Assembly (NCBI RefSeq): GCF_010468565.1
Contig: NZ_WUEG01000001.1
Span: forward strand, 248,001-312,000
DNA: 64,000 nucleotides
Direction of reading: 5' to 3'
DNA from: Allomuricauda sp. TY007
Lineage (GTDB): Bacteria; Bacteroidota; Bacteroidia; Flavobacteriales; Flavobacteriaceae
In this document: piece after piece, positions 1 through 8,340 of the stretch
Layout: every line of letters starts with the position of its first letter
Position numbering within the stretch: the first letter of the stretch is position 1
Notes under the pieces: generated by a model
Told to the model about the DNA's origin: nothing
The model's input: the letters and a program-made list of their open reading frames with translations, nothing else
Databases searched by the model: none
Translations under genes and position numbers: made by a program

Positions 1-425
1 CCAAGACTTGTTTTTACACCCACAACCTTATCCCCTTCTATCAACAAGCCATTGACCATTTCTTGATAGAAATCTGCATTTGGAGTGTTCTCCAAAGCCA
101 TCCTCCACTCCTCTGCAAATCGCATACGGTCGTTCTGAGCTCGGGGGCTCCACATGGCCGGTCCTTTGGATTTGTTGAGCATCTTAAACTGTATGGCAGA
201 TTTATCGGTAACAATTCCACTATACCCTCCCAGGGCGTCAATTTCTCGTACAATTTGCCCTTTAGCTATTCCTCCCATTGCGGGATTACATGACATCTGA
301 CCAATAGTTTGAAGATTCATGGTCACCAACAAAGTGCTTGAACCCATGTTGGCGGCAGCGGCCGTAGCCTCTGCACCAGCATGTCCTCCTCCTACAACAA
401 TAACATCATATTCCTTTTCAAACAT
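1..425 (-). CDS. mnmG: tRNA uridine-5-carboxymethylaminomethyl modification enzyme MnmG (GidA), N-terminal part
   Basis: About 141 N-terminal residues are present; the gene runs off the left edge. MnmG with MnmE installs the (carboxymethyl)aminomethyl group on wobble U34 of several tRNAs, using FAD and a folate donor. The dinucleotide-binding motif VIVVGGGHAGAEAT lies at about residues 8-21, followed by the family signature NPAMGGIAKGQIV at about residues 51-63 and a SPRAQNDR-type stretch near residue 104. The ATG at 423-425 is preceded by the end of ybeY only 2 bases upstream, so both are probably on one leftward transcript starting in front of the DUF4175 gene. mnmG is a common neighbour of replication origins in bacteria, which fits the parS site beside it. 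Family assignment is secure; the C-terminal part is not visible. Confidence 0.97.
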   Translation of the reverse strand, partial: MFEKEYDVIVVGGGHAGAEATAAAANMGSSTLLVTMNLQTIGQMSCNPAMGGIAKGQIVREIDALGGYSGIVTDKSAIQFKMLNKSKGPAMWSPRAQNDRMRFAEEWRMALENTPNADFYQEMVNGLLIEGDKVVGVKTSL

Positions 426-427
426 AC

Positions 428-847
428 CTATGGTTCCACGTGGAACATTTTAATTTTTTCTTCTTCCTTTTCACGCATCATCAATTTCTCCTCTTTGGTC
501 TTGTCCCCAAAACCGGCTAGATGAAGAATACCATGGCTCATTACCCTGCGAAGCTCATTTAAAAACTCAACATCAAACTTTACAGCGTTCTCTTGCACCC
601 TGTCCGTGGATATAAAAATATCTCCCGAAAGCGTGTTTCCATCCTTATAATCGAAGGTGATGATGTCCGTATAAGTATCGTGGTCTAAATACTCTTTGTT
701 GAGTTCCAAAAGATAATCATCGGTACAGAATATATAATCTATTTGACCAACCACAAACCCTTCGGAAATTATAACCCTATTTATCCAATCGATATACTTG
801 GATTTGTTAGGGATTGTGAATTTACTTTTAAAATGAAACTCAATCAT
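428..847 (-). CDS. ybeY: Endoribonuclease YbeY (rRNA maturation factor)
   Basis: The 139-residue protein is a typical-length YbeY, a zinc-dependent single-strand endoribonuclease needed for 16S rRNA 3'-end maturation and ribosome quality control. The metal motif appears near residues 105-117 as SHGILHLAGFGDKTKEE. The last His of the classical H-x3-H-x5-H pattern is replaced, giving H-G-x-L-H-L-x-G-x-x-D, a form I know from Bacteroidota homologues. The start codon ATG at 845-847 overlaps the end of the DUF4175 gene by 8 bases, implying translational coupling. The final codons (Met-Phe-His-Val-Glu-Pro) are written by the parS-like palindrome at 432-447, so the same bases serve as protein code and probable ParB site. 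Confidence 0.93.
   Translation of the reverse strand: MIEFHFKSKFTIPNKSKYIDWINRVIISEGFVVGQIDYIFCTDDYLLELNKEYLDHDTYTDIITFDYKDGNTLSGDIFISTDRVQENAVKFDVEFLNELRRVMSHGILHLAGFGDKTKEEKLMMREKEEEKIKMFHVEP
432..447. promoter_or_regulatory. parS: parS-like ParB binding site
   Basis: The 16-mer GGTTCCACGTGGAACA (reads TGTTCCACGTGGAACC on the other strand) contains the perfect 14-bp palindrome GTTCCACGTGGAAC. It agrees at 15 of 16 positions with the conserved bacterial parS form TGTTCCACGTGGAACA. It lies inside the last codons of ybeY, 7 bases before the mnmG start. I found no second copy of the 14-mer in the window. parS sites bind ParB-CTP clamps for chromosome segregation and cluster near oriC in most bacteria. 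The match is seen directly; function is inferred. Confidence 0.8.
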
Positions 848-3800
848 TATCGAAATAAACCTTTACCTTCTTCTCAAAATTTTGCCGCAAAGGTAAAGCT
901 TGTCTGTTTAATATTTCAATGTTGTTCTGGTATTCTTGAAGTAACTCGGGTTTGGTAGTGATAGGATTAGTAAACTGATTCACATTTGTTTTGCTTTCAC
1001 GCTCCTTCTTTTCCCCTTGTTCCATGGATGCGTTTTCCAGCTTCATCAATTGGTGTTGAATGTTGTTGGCCTTGTTTCGAGTCCTTTCAGTAATTCCATT
1101 CTCCAACAAATCATTCTCAAAATCTTCCATTTGTTGAATCAATTTTTCTGCCAGATTTTTGTCTGACTCGCGCATCATATCCTGCAATTGTTTTTCTAAG
1201 TTTTCTCTTAAAAACTGCTGCTCCTTATAAATCTGGTAAACTTCGTCAAGATTCATTTCTCCTAAACCATTTCCATTGGATTGGGAGCCATTTCCTTGCT
1301 CTTTGCCTTTGTTCCCTGCTTCTCCTTGCCCACCATCTTGTCCTTCCTTTCCTTGTTTTTGGCTGCCTTTATCCCCTTCTTGCTGTCCTCCATCGTTGTC
1401 ACCTGGTCGTTCACCTTGACCTTCGGATTCATTACCCTCTTTTCCAGAGCCATTCATTTTCTCTTGGATGCCCTGTTGTCCTTTAATAATGTCGGGCAAT
1501 TGAAAATCTTGCCCCTCTCCACTACCTTGACCTGGCATCATGTTCTGCTGCATGTTGTCCAAAATATTAGCTAAAAAATCAGCTAAAGCATTCGTGGCGT
1601 TTATTACATATTGCTGATACGATGCTCCCTGGTAAATTTGATTCTCGGCAATGCTTTCCAAAGACTTGTCAATGTTGTAATATACTTCGGTGATTTGCTC
1701 GTTCACAAATTCAGAAAGTTCAGCTCTTCGCAAAGAAAGTGCAAACAGGCTATCATCAACATGCTCGAACAATCTTTTTAGGTTTTGTTGGTCCTTGACA
1801 GTTGTGGAAAATTGGGACATATCAACATCAGCTCGCTGTATGTTGTCAAACAAGTTTTCCTGTTTGAAAGAAAAAGTGACCAAATTATCTAAAATCTGGC
1901 GTAACATTTCGGCATCCTCAGCATCGGAAGAACCCCCGCCCATTGAACTAGATTTCATGGATTGGCTCATTTCCCGCATCTTTTGTGCAGCTGATTTTTG
2001 CTTTTTGGAAGCCTTGTTACCTGCCTCTTGCTTTTCCTTGGATTGAGAAGATTCTTCGAGACCTTGGTGCTTATTGATTTCTTCAAGAGCATCTTTTTGA
2101 TCCTGCTTTACGCCATCCGTCTTCTTCTTATCAGTGTCAAGTTGCAATGGCTTCTGGAGCTTCTCATTATCTTTCTCCAATTCGCGAATTTCTTTTTCCA
2201 ACTCGTTGAACTGTTCATTTAACTTCTTCTGTTCTTTATCGCTAAAATCCTGTCCAAGTTTTAACTCGGACAATATCTCTTGTCTTTTGGCCAACTCCTC
2301 CAGTTCCTTAGAAATCTGGGAAGCTTTTTCAGTAACATAATACCGCTTCGTCAATTCCAAAATCTGTTCAAGGTTCCTCGTGTTCTTGCCCTGGTTCTTT
2401 CCTAATTCTTCCAATCGTTTTTGAAGGTCTTGCTTGTCAATTTTATCTGCAATCTTGTTGAGTTCCTCAAGCAATTCAGCATTCTTTCTTGCCTCGGCCT
2501 CTTGACGCTCCAAACGCTCTTGAAGCATCTTCTTCATCTCAGTATCTTCGGAATTATTATCAATGCTTTTATTTAAATCCTGACTAAACTTCTGCATCAG
2601 TTCTTCTTGCATTTGCTGCTGCTGCAAAAAGTTCTTTATCTGACTCTTTTCTTCAAAGCTAAGGGACTTTTCCTCTTTTTGTAGGTTGTTTATTTGTGAG
2701 AGCTTCTCTTCCTGATCCTTTAAATTATGTAAAGATTCACTCATCTTGTTCAAGGTGGAGTTCTGAAACTCCAACTCTCTGTTATTCAATTCATTATCAT
2801 CATAAAGAGATGCGTCAAAAACAGCGCTTTTGGTAACTTTTCCACCTCTAATCCCATCATTATCAACTACTTCAAAATATAGCCTATATTCTTTACCTGG
2901 TTGAAGGGACAATCCTGAAGGAAACGTATAGTAAAACTGATACACATTGGTGTTGGGAGATTCGAGCGAAACCCTTTGAACATTGTCCATATCATCCGAA
3001 GGATAACAGACCAAACGGATTTCCTTTAAACCATGATCATCGGCAGCCTGCCCCGTATAATAGGATTGGTTTGGATGCAAAGAATCCAGCACTTGATTTA
3101 CCTGAACGGTTGCCTTTTGATCCTTGATGATATTTAACCGATAAGCCAACTTTTCAAAATCCTGGACTCGTTTATTAGATGTGCTAAGTTCATAATCGAA
3201 ATCGTTGAACAGACGCTTGGAGTTGGAAAACAAGTTCTCCTCTTTTTCAAACGTAAGAGTGGAGTCCTTTGTTATCATTCGTATATTATCCACATGGTTC
3301 CCTTGTATGTTCCAAGTAACTTTGGTTCCTTCGGGAACTTCGGCATTGCCTGTACCCGAAATTAACTCCGAGGGCAGGTTTAAATATTTGGGATAATCCA
3401 ACTCCATGGCAAAATCAACCAAGGTCGGGGTACGATAACTTTTAATGGAATGACTTCTGGAATCCCATCCGTTGGCTGTGAGGTAAAAGTTGGTTTCGGG
3501 AACGGGTGCTTGAAATGTATACTGAAAAAACTCACCGTTTTTCTGCATGAGCAACTGTTCGCCATTTACAACCATTTGAACATTGTCTGGTCGAATTTCC
3601 CCAACTGTTTTAACTTGTATGGTCAATGATTGATTGTCCAATACTTCCAATTTATCGTTCATTAGCTGGAACGAAAATGGCGCAGGCTTTTCGTAGGCCA
3701 GATCGTAATGCATTACCCTTTGATGAGAGTTAAAGAAAGAAACGATATCACCCGTGACCCAGATAAAACAGAACAGGGCCAAAGGAATAAAAATGTACTT

Positions 3801-4259
3801 CGCGTACTTATAACTGTCCTTAAAATTGACCGCTTCGGTAAAAGGAACCGGACCCAAATTTTTAGCCCTTTGTTCAATGCTCGCCAGCAAAAGATCAGAC
3901 TTATGCCGGTTCTCCGATAATTGGAGCAGATTGAGCAGCTTGTCATCCACATGAGGAAAATGTTTGCCAATCAATGAAGAGGCCTCCTCATTGCCAATAC
4001 CCTGTTTAATCCTAAAAAGATATAACAAAGGCATCGCGATGTATCTATATAACAGGTAAAGTTCTACTACAACAAAAAGAAGGAACAAAGTAAGTCTCCA
4101 CGACTCGTTCAGCCACAAAAAGTATTCGAAGTACGTAATGGCCATCCAAAACAGGGTTCCTAAAGTTAAAAACAAGAAGACTCCCTTTATCAATTGTTTG
4201 GTATAAAACCGCTTGATAAAGTCTTCCAGCTTAACGAGAATGTTCTGATATGCGCTCAA
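840..4259 (-). CDS. DUF4175 family large membrane protein with long coiled coil
   Basis: The protein has 1139 residues. Its N-terminus carries three probable membrane segments at about residues 22-42, 53-75 and 150-172. These are followed by a beta-rich part (about 190-480), a long Glu/Lys/Gln-rich coiled coil (about 500-740), and a Gly/Gln/Asp-rich low-complexity region near 935-1020. It ends with a short coiled segment. This matches the Bacteroidota DUF4175 family, whose function is unknown; a cell-envelope scaffold or mechanical role is only a guess. The start is TTG at 4257-4259: an in-frame stop lies five codons upstream and no ATG occurs near. The gene heads the leftward set DUF4175-ybeY-mnmG and overlaps ybeY by 8 bases. 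Confidence 0.85.
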   Translation of the reverse strand: MSAYQNILVKLEDFIKRFYTKQLIKGVFLFLTLGTLFWMAITYFEYFLWLNESWRLTLFLLFVVVELYLLYRYIAMPLLYLFRIKQGIGNEEASSLIGKHFPHVDDKLLNLLQLSENRHKSDLLLASIEQRAKNLGPVPFTEAVNFKDSYKYAKYIFIPLALFCFIWVTGDIVSFFNSHQRVMHYDLAYEKPAPFSFQLMNDKLEVLDNQSLTIQVKTVGEIRPDNVQMVVNGEQLLMQKNGEFFQYTFQAPVPETNFYLTANGWDSRSHSIKSYRTPTLVDFAMELDYPKYLNLPSELISGTGNAEVPEGTKVTWNIQGNHVDNIRMITKDSTLTFEKEENLFSNSKRLFNDFDYELSTSNKRVQDFEKLAYRLNIIKDQKATVQVNQVLDSLHPNQSYYTGQAADDHGLKEIRLVCYPSDDMDNVQRVSLESPNTNVYQFYYTFPSGLSLQPGKEYRLYFEVVDNDGIRGGKVTKSAVFDASLYDDNELNNRELEFQNSTLNKMSESLHNLKDQEEKLSQINNLQKEEKSLSFEEKSQIKNFLQQQQMQEELMQKFSQDLNKSIDNNSEDTEMKKMLQERLERQEAEARKNAELLEELNKIADKIDKQDLQKRLEELGKNQGKNTRNLEQILELTKRYYVTEKASQISKELEELAKRQEILSELKLGQDFSDKEQKKLNEQFNELEKEIRELEKDNEKLQKPLQLDTDKKKTDGVKQDQKDALEEINKHQGLEESSQSKEKQEAGNKASKKQKSAAQKMREMSQSMKSSSMGGGSSDAEDAEMLRQILDNLVTFSFKQENLFDNIQRADVDMSQFSTTVKDQQNLKRLFEHVDDSLFALSLRRAELSEFVNEQITEVYYNIDKSLESIAENQIYQGASYQQYVINATNALADFLANILDNMQQNMMPGQGSGEGQDFQLPDIIKGQQGIQEKMNGSGKEGNESEGQGERPGDNDGGQQEGDKGSQKQGKEGQDGGQGEAGNKGKEQGNGSQSNGNGLGEMNLDEVYQIYKEQQFLRENLEKQLQDMMRESDKNLAEKLIQQMEDFENDLLENGITERTRNKANNIQHQLMKLENASMEQGEKKERESKTNVNQFTNPITTKPELLQEYQNNIEILNRQALPLRQNFEKKVKVYFDND

Positions 4260-4396
4260 AACCGATACTAATTACAACCAAATTACCCGATCCTTGGTAA
4301 ATCAAAAGAAAAAATTTGTTAAACCTTTATTTTGCAAGACCGCCAAAGTCAGAAAAAGACCGAATAAATTCACTTTCCCATTCATTGGCGGGAATG

Positions 4397-4404
4397 TATC
4401 TTTG
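4397..4404 (+). promoter_or_regulatory. -7 box of gltX promoter
   Basis: TATCTTTG matches the Bacteroidota -7 consensus TAnnTTTG exactly and lies 20 bases before the gltX ATG. A TTTC at 4374-4377 (19-base gap) may be a weak -33 element. Confidence 0.55.
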
Positions 4405-4424
4405 CGACACAATCATACCTAATT

Positions 4425-5921
4425 ATGAGTCAAAACGTACGTGTTCGATTTGCACCCAGCCCAACTGGGCCATTACATATTGGTGGGCTGCGCACCGCCT
4501 TGTTCAATTATTTATTTGCCAAAAAACATGGTGGCGATTTTGTGCTTCGTATTGAAGATACGGACCAAAACCGATTTGTTGAAGGCGCAGAGAAATATAT
4601 TATCGAAGCCTTGAACTGGTGTGGAATTCCTTTTGATGAAGGTCCCGGCAAAGAAGGTGATTTTGGACCGTATCGACAAAGTGAGCGCAAGGACCTGTAC
4701 AAAGCCTACGCTTTGGAGCTTGTTGAAAAAGGCAAGGCCTATTACGCTTTTGATACTGCTGAAACTTTGGACCACCATAGAAAGGACCATGAGGCGAAAG
4801 GAAAAACATTTATATACAATTGGCACAACCGCTTAAAGTTGACAAACTCACTTTCGCTATCCGAAGAAGAAGTGAAAGCTAAATTGGAGGCCGGTGAGGA
4901 TTATGTAATCCGTTTTAAATCTCCAGAGAATGAAACGTTGTTTTTGAACGACATCATCCGAGGTGAAATTAAAATTGACACCAGCATTTTAGATGATAAG
5001 ATTTTGTTCAAAAGCGATGGTATGCCAACCTACCATTTAGCCAACATTGTGGACGATCATTTAATGCAGATCACACACGTAATTCGTGGTGAAGAATGGT
5101 TGCCGTCCTTGGCACTTCACACCCTTTTGTACGATGCCCTTGGATGGGAGGCTCCAAAATTTGCACACCTGCCCTTGATTATGAAGCCTGTTGGAAAAGG
5201 AAAATTGAGCAAACGTGATGGCGAAAAAGGAGGCTTCCCCGTTTTTCCGCTCACATGGAACCAATCGGAAGGATACCGCGAAGCAGGCTTTTTCCCTGAA
5301 GCAGTGGTCAACTTCTTGGCTCTGTTGGGCTGGAATCCCGGCACCGAGCAAGAAATTTTTAGTTTGGAAGAACTAATAGACACCTTTACCTTGGAGCGTG
5401 TAAATAAGTCAGGAGCCCGGTTCGATCCAGAAAAAAACAATTGGTATAATCAGCAGTGGTTACAAAGGAAGACCGATAAAGAACTGGCCGAACTTTTCGC
5501 TGCTGAACTGGCCAAAAAACAAATTTCATCGGAACAGGATTACGTTCAAAAAGTAGTATCCTTGATTAAGGAACGCGCAAGTTTTGTAAAGGATTTTTGG
5601 GAACTGGGAGACTATTTTTTTGAAGCACCGTCCTCATACAACGAGAAAGCCGTCAAAAAACAATGGAAGGAAGGTACTCCCGAATTGATGGAACAAGTGG
5701 CATCGGTCCTGAATAAGCTTCAAAATTTTGAATCTTCCACAATAGAGGAAAAAGTGAAAGGATGTATATCCGACAACGATCTTTCCTTTGGAAAAGTAAT
5801 GCCTCCCCTCCGCTTGATTATCGTTGGGGACATGAAAGGCCCTCATTTGTTCGATATAATGGAGCTTATTGGCAAAGAGGAAAGTATAAACCGTATTAAA
5901 ACCGCGATTGCCCAACTCTAG
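4425..5921 (+). CDS. gltX: Glutamate--tRNA ligase
   Basis: The 498-residue class I aminoacyl-tRNA synthetase charges tRNA-Glu with glutamate in the cytoplasm. The HIGH-type signature is seen at residues 18-21 (PLHIGGLRTALFNYLFA) and the KMSKS-type signature KLSKRDG at about residues 260-266. Length and domain order (catalytic Rossmann fold, then the helical anticodon-binding part) are normal. Glutaminyl-tRNA synthetase is encoded separately in this window, so a discriminating rather than a mischarging GltX is expected. It stands alone with its own promoter, divergent from the DUF4175 gene. Confidence 0.97.
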   Translation: MSQNVRVRFAPSPTGPLHIGGLRTALFNYLFAKKHGGDFVLRIEDTDQNRFVEGAEKYIIEALNWCGIPFDEGPGKEGDFGPYRQSERKDLYKAYALELVEKGKAYYAFDTAETLDHHRKDHEAKGKTFIYNWHNRLKLTNSLSLSEEEVKAKLEAGEDYVIRFKSPENETLFLNDIIRGEIKIDTSILDDKILFKSDGMPTYHLANIVDDHLMQITHVIRGEEWLPSLALHTLLYDALGWEAPKFAHLPLIMKPVGKGKLSKRDGEKGGFPVFPLTWNQSEGYREAGFFPEAVVNFLALLGWNPGTEQEIFSLEELIDTFTLERVNKSGARFDPEKNNWYNQQWLQRKTDKELAELFAAELAKKQISSEQDYVQKVVSLIKERASFVKDFWELGDYFFEAPSSYNEKAVKKQWKEGTPELMEQVASVLNKLQNFESSTIEEKVKGCISDNDLSFGKVMPPLRLIIVGDMKGPHLFDIMELIGKEESINRIKTAIAQL

Positions 5922-6014
5922 AATTGATGGATGTGTAACATTATTTGACGAATGGCTACCAATACTATGGCCAAGTTTCGTAATTTCCATTTCTAACATA
6001 AAATCATAAACACT

Positions 6015-6950
6015 ATGGGCAACTATCTTTTTATACCTATTGCTTTTGTAGCGCTTGTCATCCTGTTCAAGTTCTTTTTTATTGTAAAACAACAAACGGC
6101 CGTGGCCGTGGAACGTTTTGGAAAATTCCATAGCATACGGAATTCCGGGCTTCAATTGAAAATTCCGATCATTGACCGTATTGCCGGTCGCTTAAGTTTA
6201 AAAATTCAACAGCTCGATGTAATTGTCGAGACCAAAACCTTGGACGATGTTTTTGTAAAATTGAAAGTTTCCGTTCAATACGTCGTTATCCGCGATAAAG
6301 TTTATGAAGCATTTTACCAATTGGAATATCCACATGATCAAATTACCTCTTATGTTTTTGATGTAGTACGTGCCGAGGTTCCAAAAATGAAACTGGATGA
6401 TGTCTTTGTAAAAAAAGATGATATCGCCAATGCCGTTAAATCCGAATTGCAAGATGCCATGTTCGATTATGGTTTTGATATCATAAAGACCTTGGTTACC
6501 GATATTGACCCGGATGCCCAGGTAAAAGCGGCCATGAACCGAATCAATGCATCGGAACGTGAAAAAATAGCGGCCCAATTTGAAGGTGATGCCCAACGCA
6601 TTCTTATTGTTGAGAAAGCGAAAGCCGAAGCAGAGAGCAAAAGATTACAGGGACAAGGTATTGCCGATCAACGTAGGGAAATTGCCCGTGGACTCGAAGA
6701 ATCCGTGGAGGTTTTGAACAAAGTGGGCATCAATTCACAGGAGGCATCTGCCCTTATTGTGGTTACCCAACATTATGATACCCTACAGGCCATTGGTGAA
6801 GAAACGGACACTAATTTGATTTTGTTACCCAATTCTCCGCAGGCAGGTAGCGATATGCTGAACAACATGGTGGCTTCTTTTACGGCTAGTAACCAAATTG
6901 GCGAAGCCATGAAGCGCAAACAAATCGAAAAAGATTCGTCTGACTCTTAA
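6015..6950 (+). CDS. SPFH/band 7 (stomatin-like) membrane protein
   Basis: The 311-residue protein has one N-terminal membrane segment (residues about 4-22) and then a band 7 domain (about 25-200, with the typical stretch VERFGKFHSIRNSGLQLKIP). A charged Ala/Glu-rich coiled region (about 190-240) is next, and the C-terminus is short. This is the build of bacterial stomatin/paraslipin proteins, which form oligomeric rings on membranes and often work with proteases or as membrane microdomain organisers. No NfeD-type partner gene is adjacent here. It is followed by a convergent trio of envelope genes and the nested palindrome at 6971-7099. The exact role is unknown. Confidence 0.88.
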   Translation: MGNYLFIPIAFVALVILFKFFFIVKQQTAVAVERFGKFHSIRNSGLQLKIPIIDRIAGRLSLKIQQLDVIVETKTLDDVFVKLKVSVQYVVIRDKVYEAFYQLEYPHDQITSYVFDVVRAEVPKMKLDDVFVKKDDIANAVKSELQDAMFDYGFDIIKTLVTDIDPDAQVKAAMNRINASEREKIAAQFEGDAQRILIVEKAKAEAESKRLQGQGIADQRREIARGLEESVEVLNKVGINSQEASALIVVTQHYDTLQAIGEETDTNLILLPNSPQAGSDMLNNMVASFTASNQIGEAMKRKQIEKDSSDS

Positions 6951-6970
6951 ATGTTATTTTAATAAAAAAG

Positions 6971-7099
6971 AAGAGGTCTAAAAAGCTAGTTATCTGTCAG
7001 TTCGAGCGCAGTCGAGAACCTAAAGTATGTTGGTAATCAATGGGTTTCGACTGCGCTCAACCTGACAAATTCAAACTTTTGTTGCTTTTTAGACCTCTT
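6971..7099. terminator. Bidirectional terminator-like inverted repeat with a REP palindrome in its loop
   Basis: A 16-bp perfect inverted repeat (6971-6986 AAGAGGTCTAAAAAGC against 7084-7099), with an A-rich run before and a T-rich run after, lies between convergent genes and looks like a shared terminator. The loop is about 97 bases and holds a second palindrome, at 6995-7020 and 7043-7067, with the core CGACTGCGCT. The arms of this inner palindrome are 25-26 bases and nearly complementary. Confidence 0.6.
6995..7067. repeat. REP-like palindromic element (TGTCAGTTCGAGCGCAGTCG family)
   Basis: The arms 6995-7020 and 7043-7067 are near-perfect reverse complements separated by 22 bases. Sequences with this form (GTCAGTTCGAGCGCAGTCGA) recur between genes in many Flavobacteriaceae genomes to my knowledge. 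Only this copy is in the window, so family membership rests on recollection, while the palindrome itself is seen. Confidence 0.6.
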
Positions 7100-7128
7100 T
7101 CTTCTATACAAAGTTTAAGGACGATATA

Positions 7129-7344
7129 CTAATCAAATTTTTTAAGCAGTTTTTTCGCGATAAAGGATATCGCAATTTTTTGTAGTAAGGGTGCCATTCC
7201 ACCAAGAATATTGGTTGGGTAAAGTTCTTTTTTGGTGTTTTGGACCGCAAGCTTCACTTTTTCCTCCTCAATCTGTCTTTGTAACCGTAAGATTTTAAGG
7301 TCATGGTCAATTTCTTCGAAGGATGTGTATTGTGTCTGAATCAT
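7129..7344 (-). CDS. Small coiled protein, DUF6327-like
   Basis: The 71-residue protein has a charged helical N-terminal half ([20 protein letters not shown]) and an amphipathic or membrane-associated C-terminal half ([20 protein letters not shown]). It overlaps the end of the holin-like gene by 4 bases and is the last gene of a three-gene leftward operon. Similar small proteins next to YtxH and holin-like genes are common in Flavobacteriia; I believe the family is DUF6327, of unknown function. The operon context suggests an envelope or osmotic-stress role. Confidence 0.75.
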   Translation of the reverse strand: MIQTQYTSFEEIDHDLKILRLQRQIEEEKVKLAVQNTKKELYPTNILGGMAPLLQKIAISFIAKKLLKKFD

Positions 7345-7691
7345 AATTCATCAAAATAAAATTTAGAAAACTCTTTTAAAAGCGGCTTCTCGATTTTGCT
7401 TCTCAACAGGAACACGATTATACCTATCAGCACATAAAATCCACCCACTATTAAAAAGCCCTCTGCTGTATTGCCCAGCATATTGCCGAACCAAAATGCC
7501 GCGCTTAATGAAAGAAACAGTAGGGCAATAGAACCTATTCCGCCAATTAACAGCATCTTGGTGGCCATCGTAATGCCCTTCATCATGGACCGAAAGCTTT
7601 GAAGTCGGTAAAAATCCAGGCTGTTCTTTACGTAAGACCTAACGCCATCTTCTACATGATCTATCTGTTCTTTAATATCTTCGAATGCCAT
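7341..7691 (-). CDS. Phage-holin-like / DUF1469-type two-helix membrane protein
   Basis: The 116-residue protein has a soluble helical N-terminus (about 1-37), two membrane segments (about 45-67 and 78-97) and a basic C-terminal tail. This resembles the 'phage holin superfamily III / Actinobacterial holin' group that is found beside YtxH proteins in non-phage contexts. No phage genes are near, so a lysis role is unlikely. It lies between the YtxH gene (3 bases upstream) and the DUF6327-like gene (4-base overlap), so the three are very probably cotranscribed and act together in the inner membrane. Confidence 0.75.
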   Translation of the reverse strand: MAFEDIKEQIDHVEDGVRSYVKNSLDFYRLQSFRSMMKGITMATKMLLIGGIGSIALLFLSLSAAFWFGNMLGNTAEGFLIVGGFYVLIGIIVFLLRSKIEKPLLKEFSKFYFDEL

Positions 7692-7694
7692 ATA

Positions 7695-8024
7695 TTACTT
7701 CTGTAGTTGGGCGTTCTTTTCTCTTAAGTCTTCCAATTTTTTCTCCAATGCTACGAGAATATCGTCTGCTTTATAGCTCATGTTGGAAAGTGTGTCTTCT
7801 AGCTTTTCTTCAAACTCTACCTTTTTGGCATCGGCTGTCTTGCTGAATTCCTCTTTGGCATGTGTTATACTTTGGGCAATATCATCTTTTGCCTTTACCG
7901 CACTTTTCTTAATTTTTTTTCTGGTCTTTTTTCCTTTGTCAGGTGCATACAAAATTCCTATTCCGGCTCCAACAACAGCTCCTGTTAATAATGCGGTTAA
8001 TACGTTTCCAGTGTTATTTGACAT
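7695..8024 (-). CDS. YtxH domain-containing protein
   Basis: The 109-residue protein starts with a Gly/Ala-rich membrane segment (about residues 8-27, VLTALLTGAVVGAGIGILYA). The YtxH hallmark APDKGKKTRKKIKK follows, then a long Lys/Glu-rich amphipathic helix. YtxH proteins are general-stress proteins in Firmicutes and are common, uncharacterised envelope proteins in Bacteroidota. It is the first gene of the leftward operon YtxH-holin-like-DUF6327-like. Confidence 0.85.
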   Translation of the reverse strand: MSNNTGNVLTALLTGAVVGAGIGILYAPDKGKKTRKKIKKSAVKAKDDIAQSITHAKEEFSKTADAKKVEFEEKLEDTLSNMSYKADDILVALEKKLEDLREKNAQLQK

Positions 8025-8340
8025 AATATTGTAACTTTTTAATTAAACTTCAGTGAAAAACCATCAGGTCTATTCAAAAAGGTGAAATATTGTTGACCCA
8101 ATCGATTTATGCTAAAATTAAGTTACATCCCAAACAGAAATTGATTCAATCGCTGCAAACCTTGACGCGTTAGCTAAATTTTGAAGAAAAATTGAGAATA
8201 AGGCCCTTTCTGCGCAGATTACTGCCCCATCCAAGCAATTAGCCTTGACAATAAAAAAATGCAGGCATACCTCTCCTGAAGAAGCTGTTTTTAATAAGAA
8301 TCTTCAATAGACAGGTTGATTAAAATAAAGAAAAGTTATG
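8025..8340. other. Intergenic stretch, no gene found
   Basis: These 316 bases lie between the tandem leftward genes glnS and ytxH-like. No open frame, tRNA or strong hairpin is visible. The promoter of the YtxH operon must lie here, but I found no exact TAnnTTTG box with a spaced TTG. Confidence 0.5.

Noticed and set aside
7341..8024. Prophage remnant suggested by a holin-like gene
   Set aside because: Neighbours are a YtxH protein and a small coiled protein, with no phage structural, lysis or integration gene.
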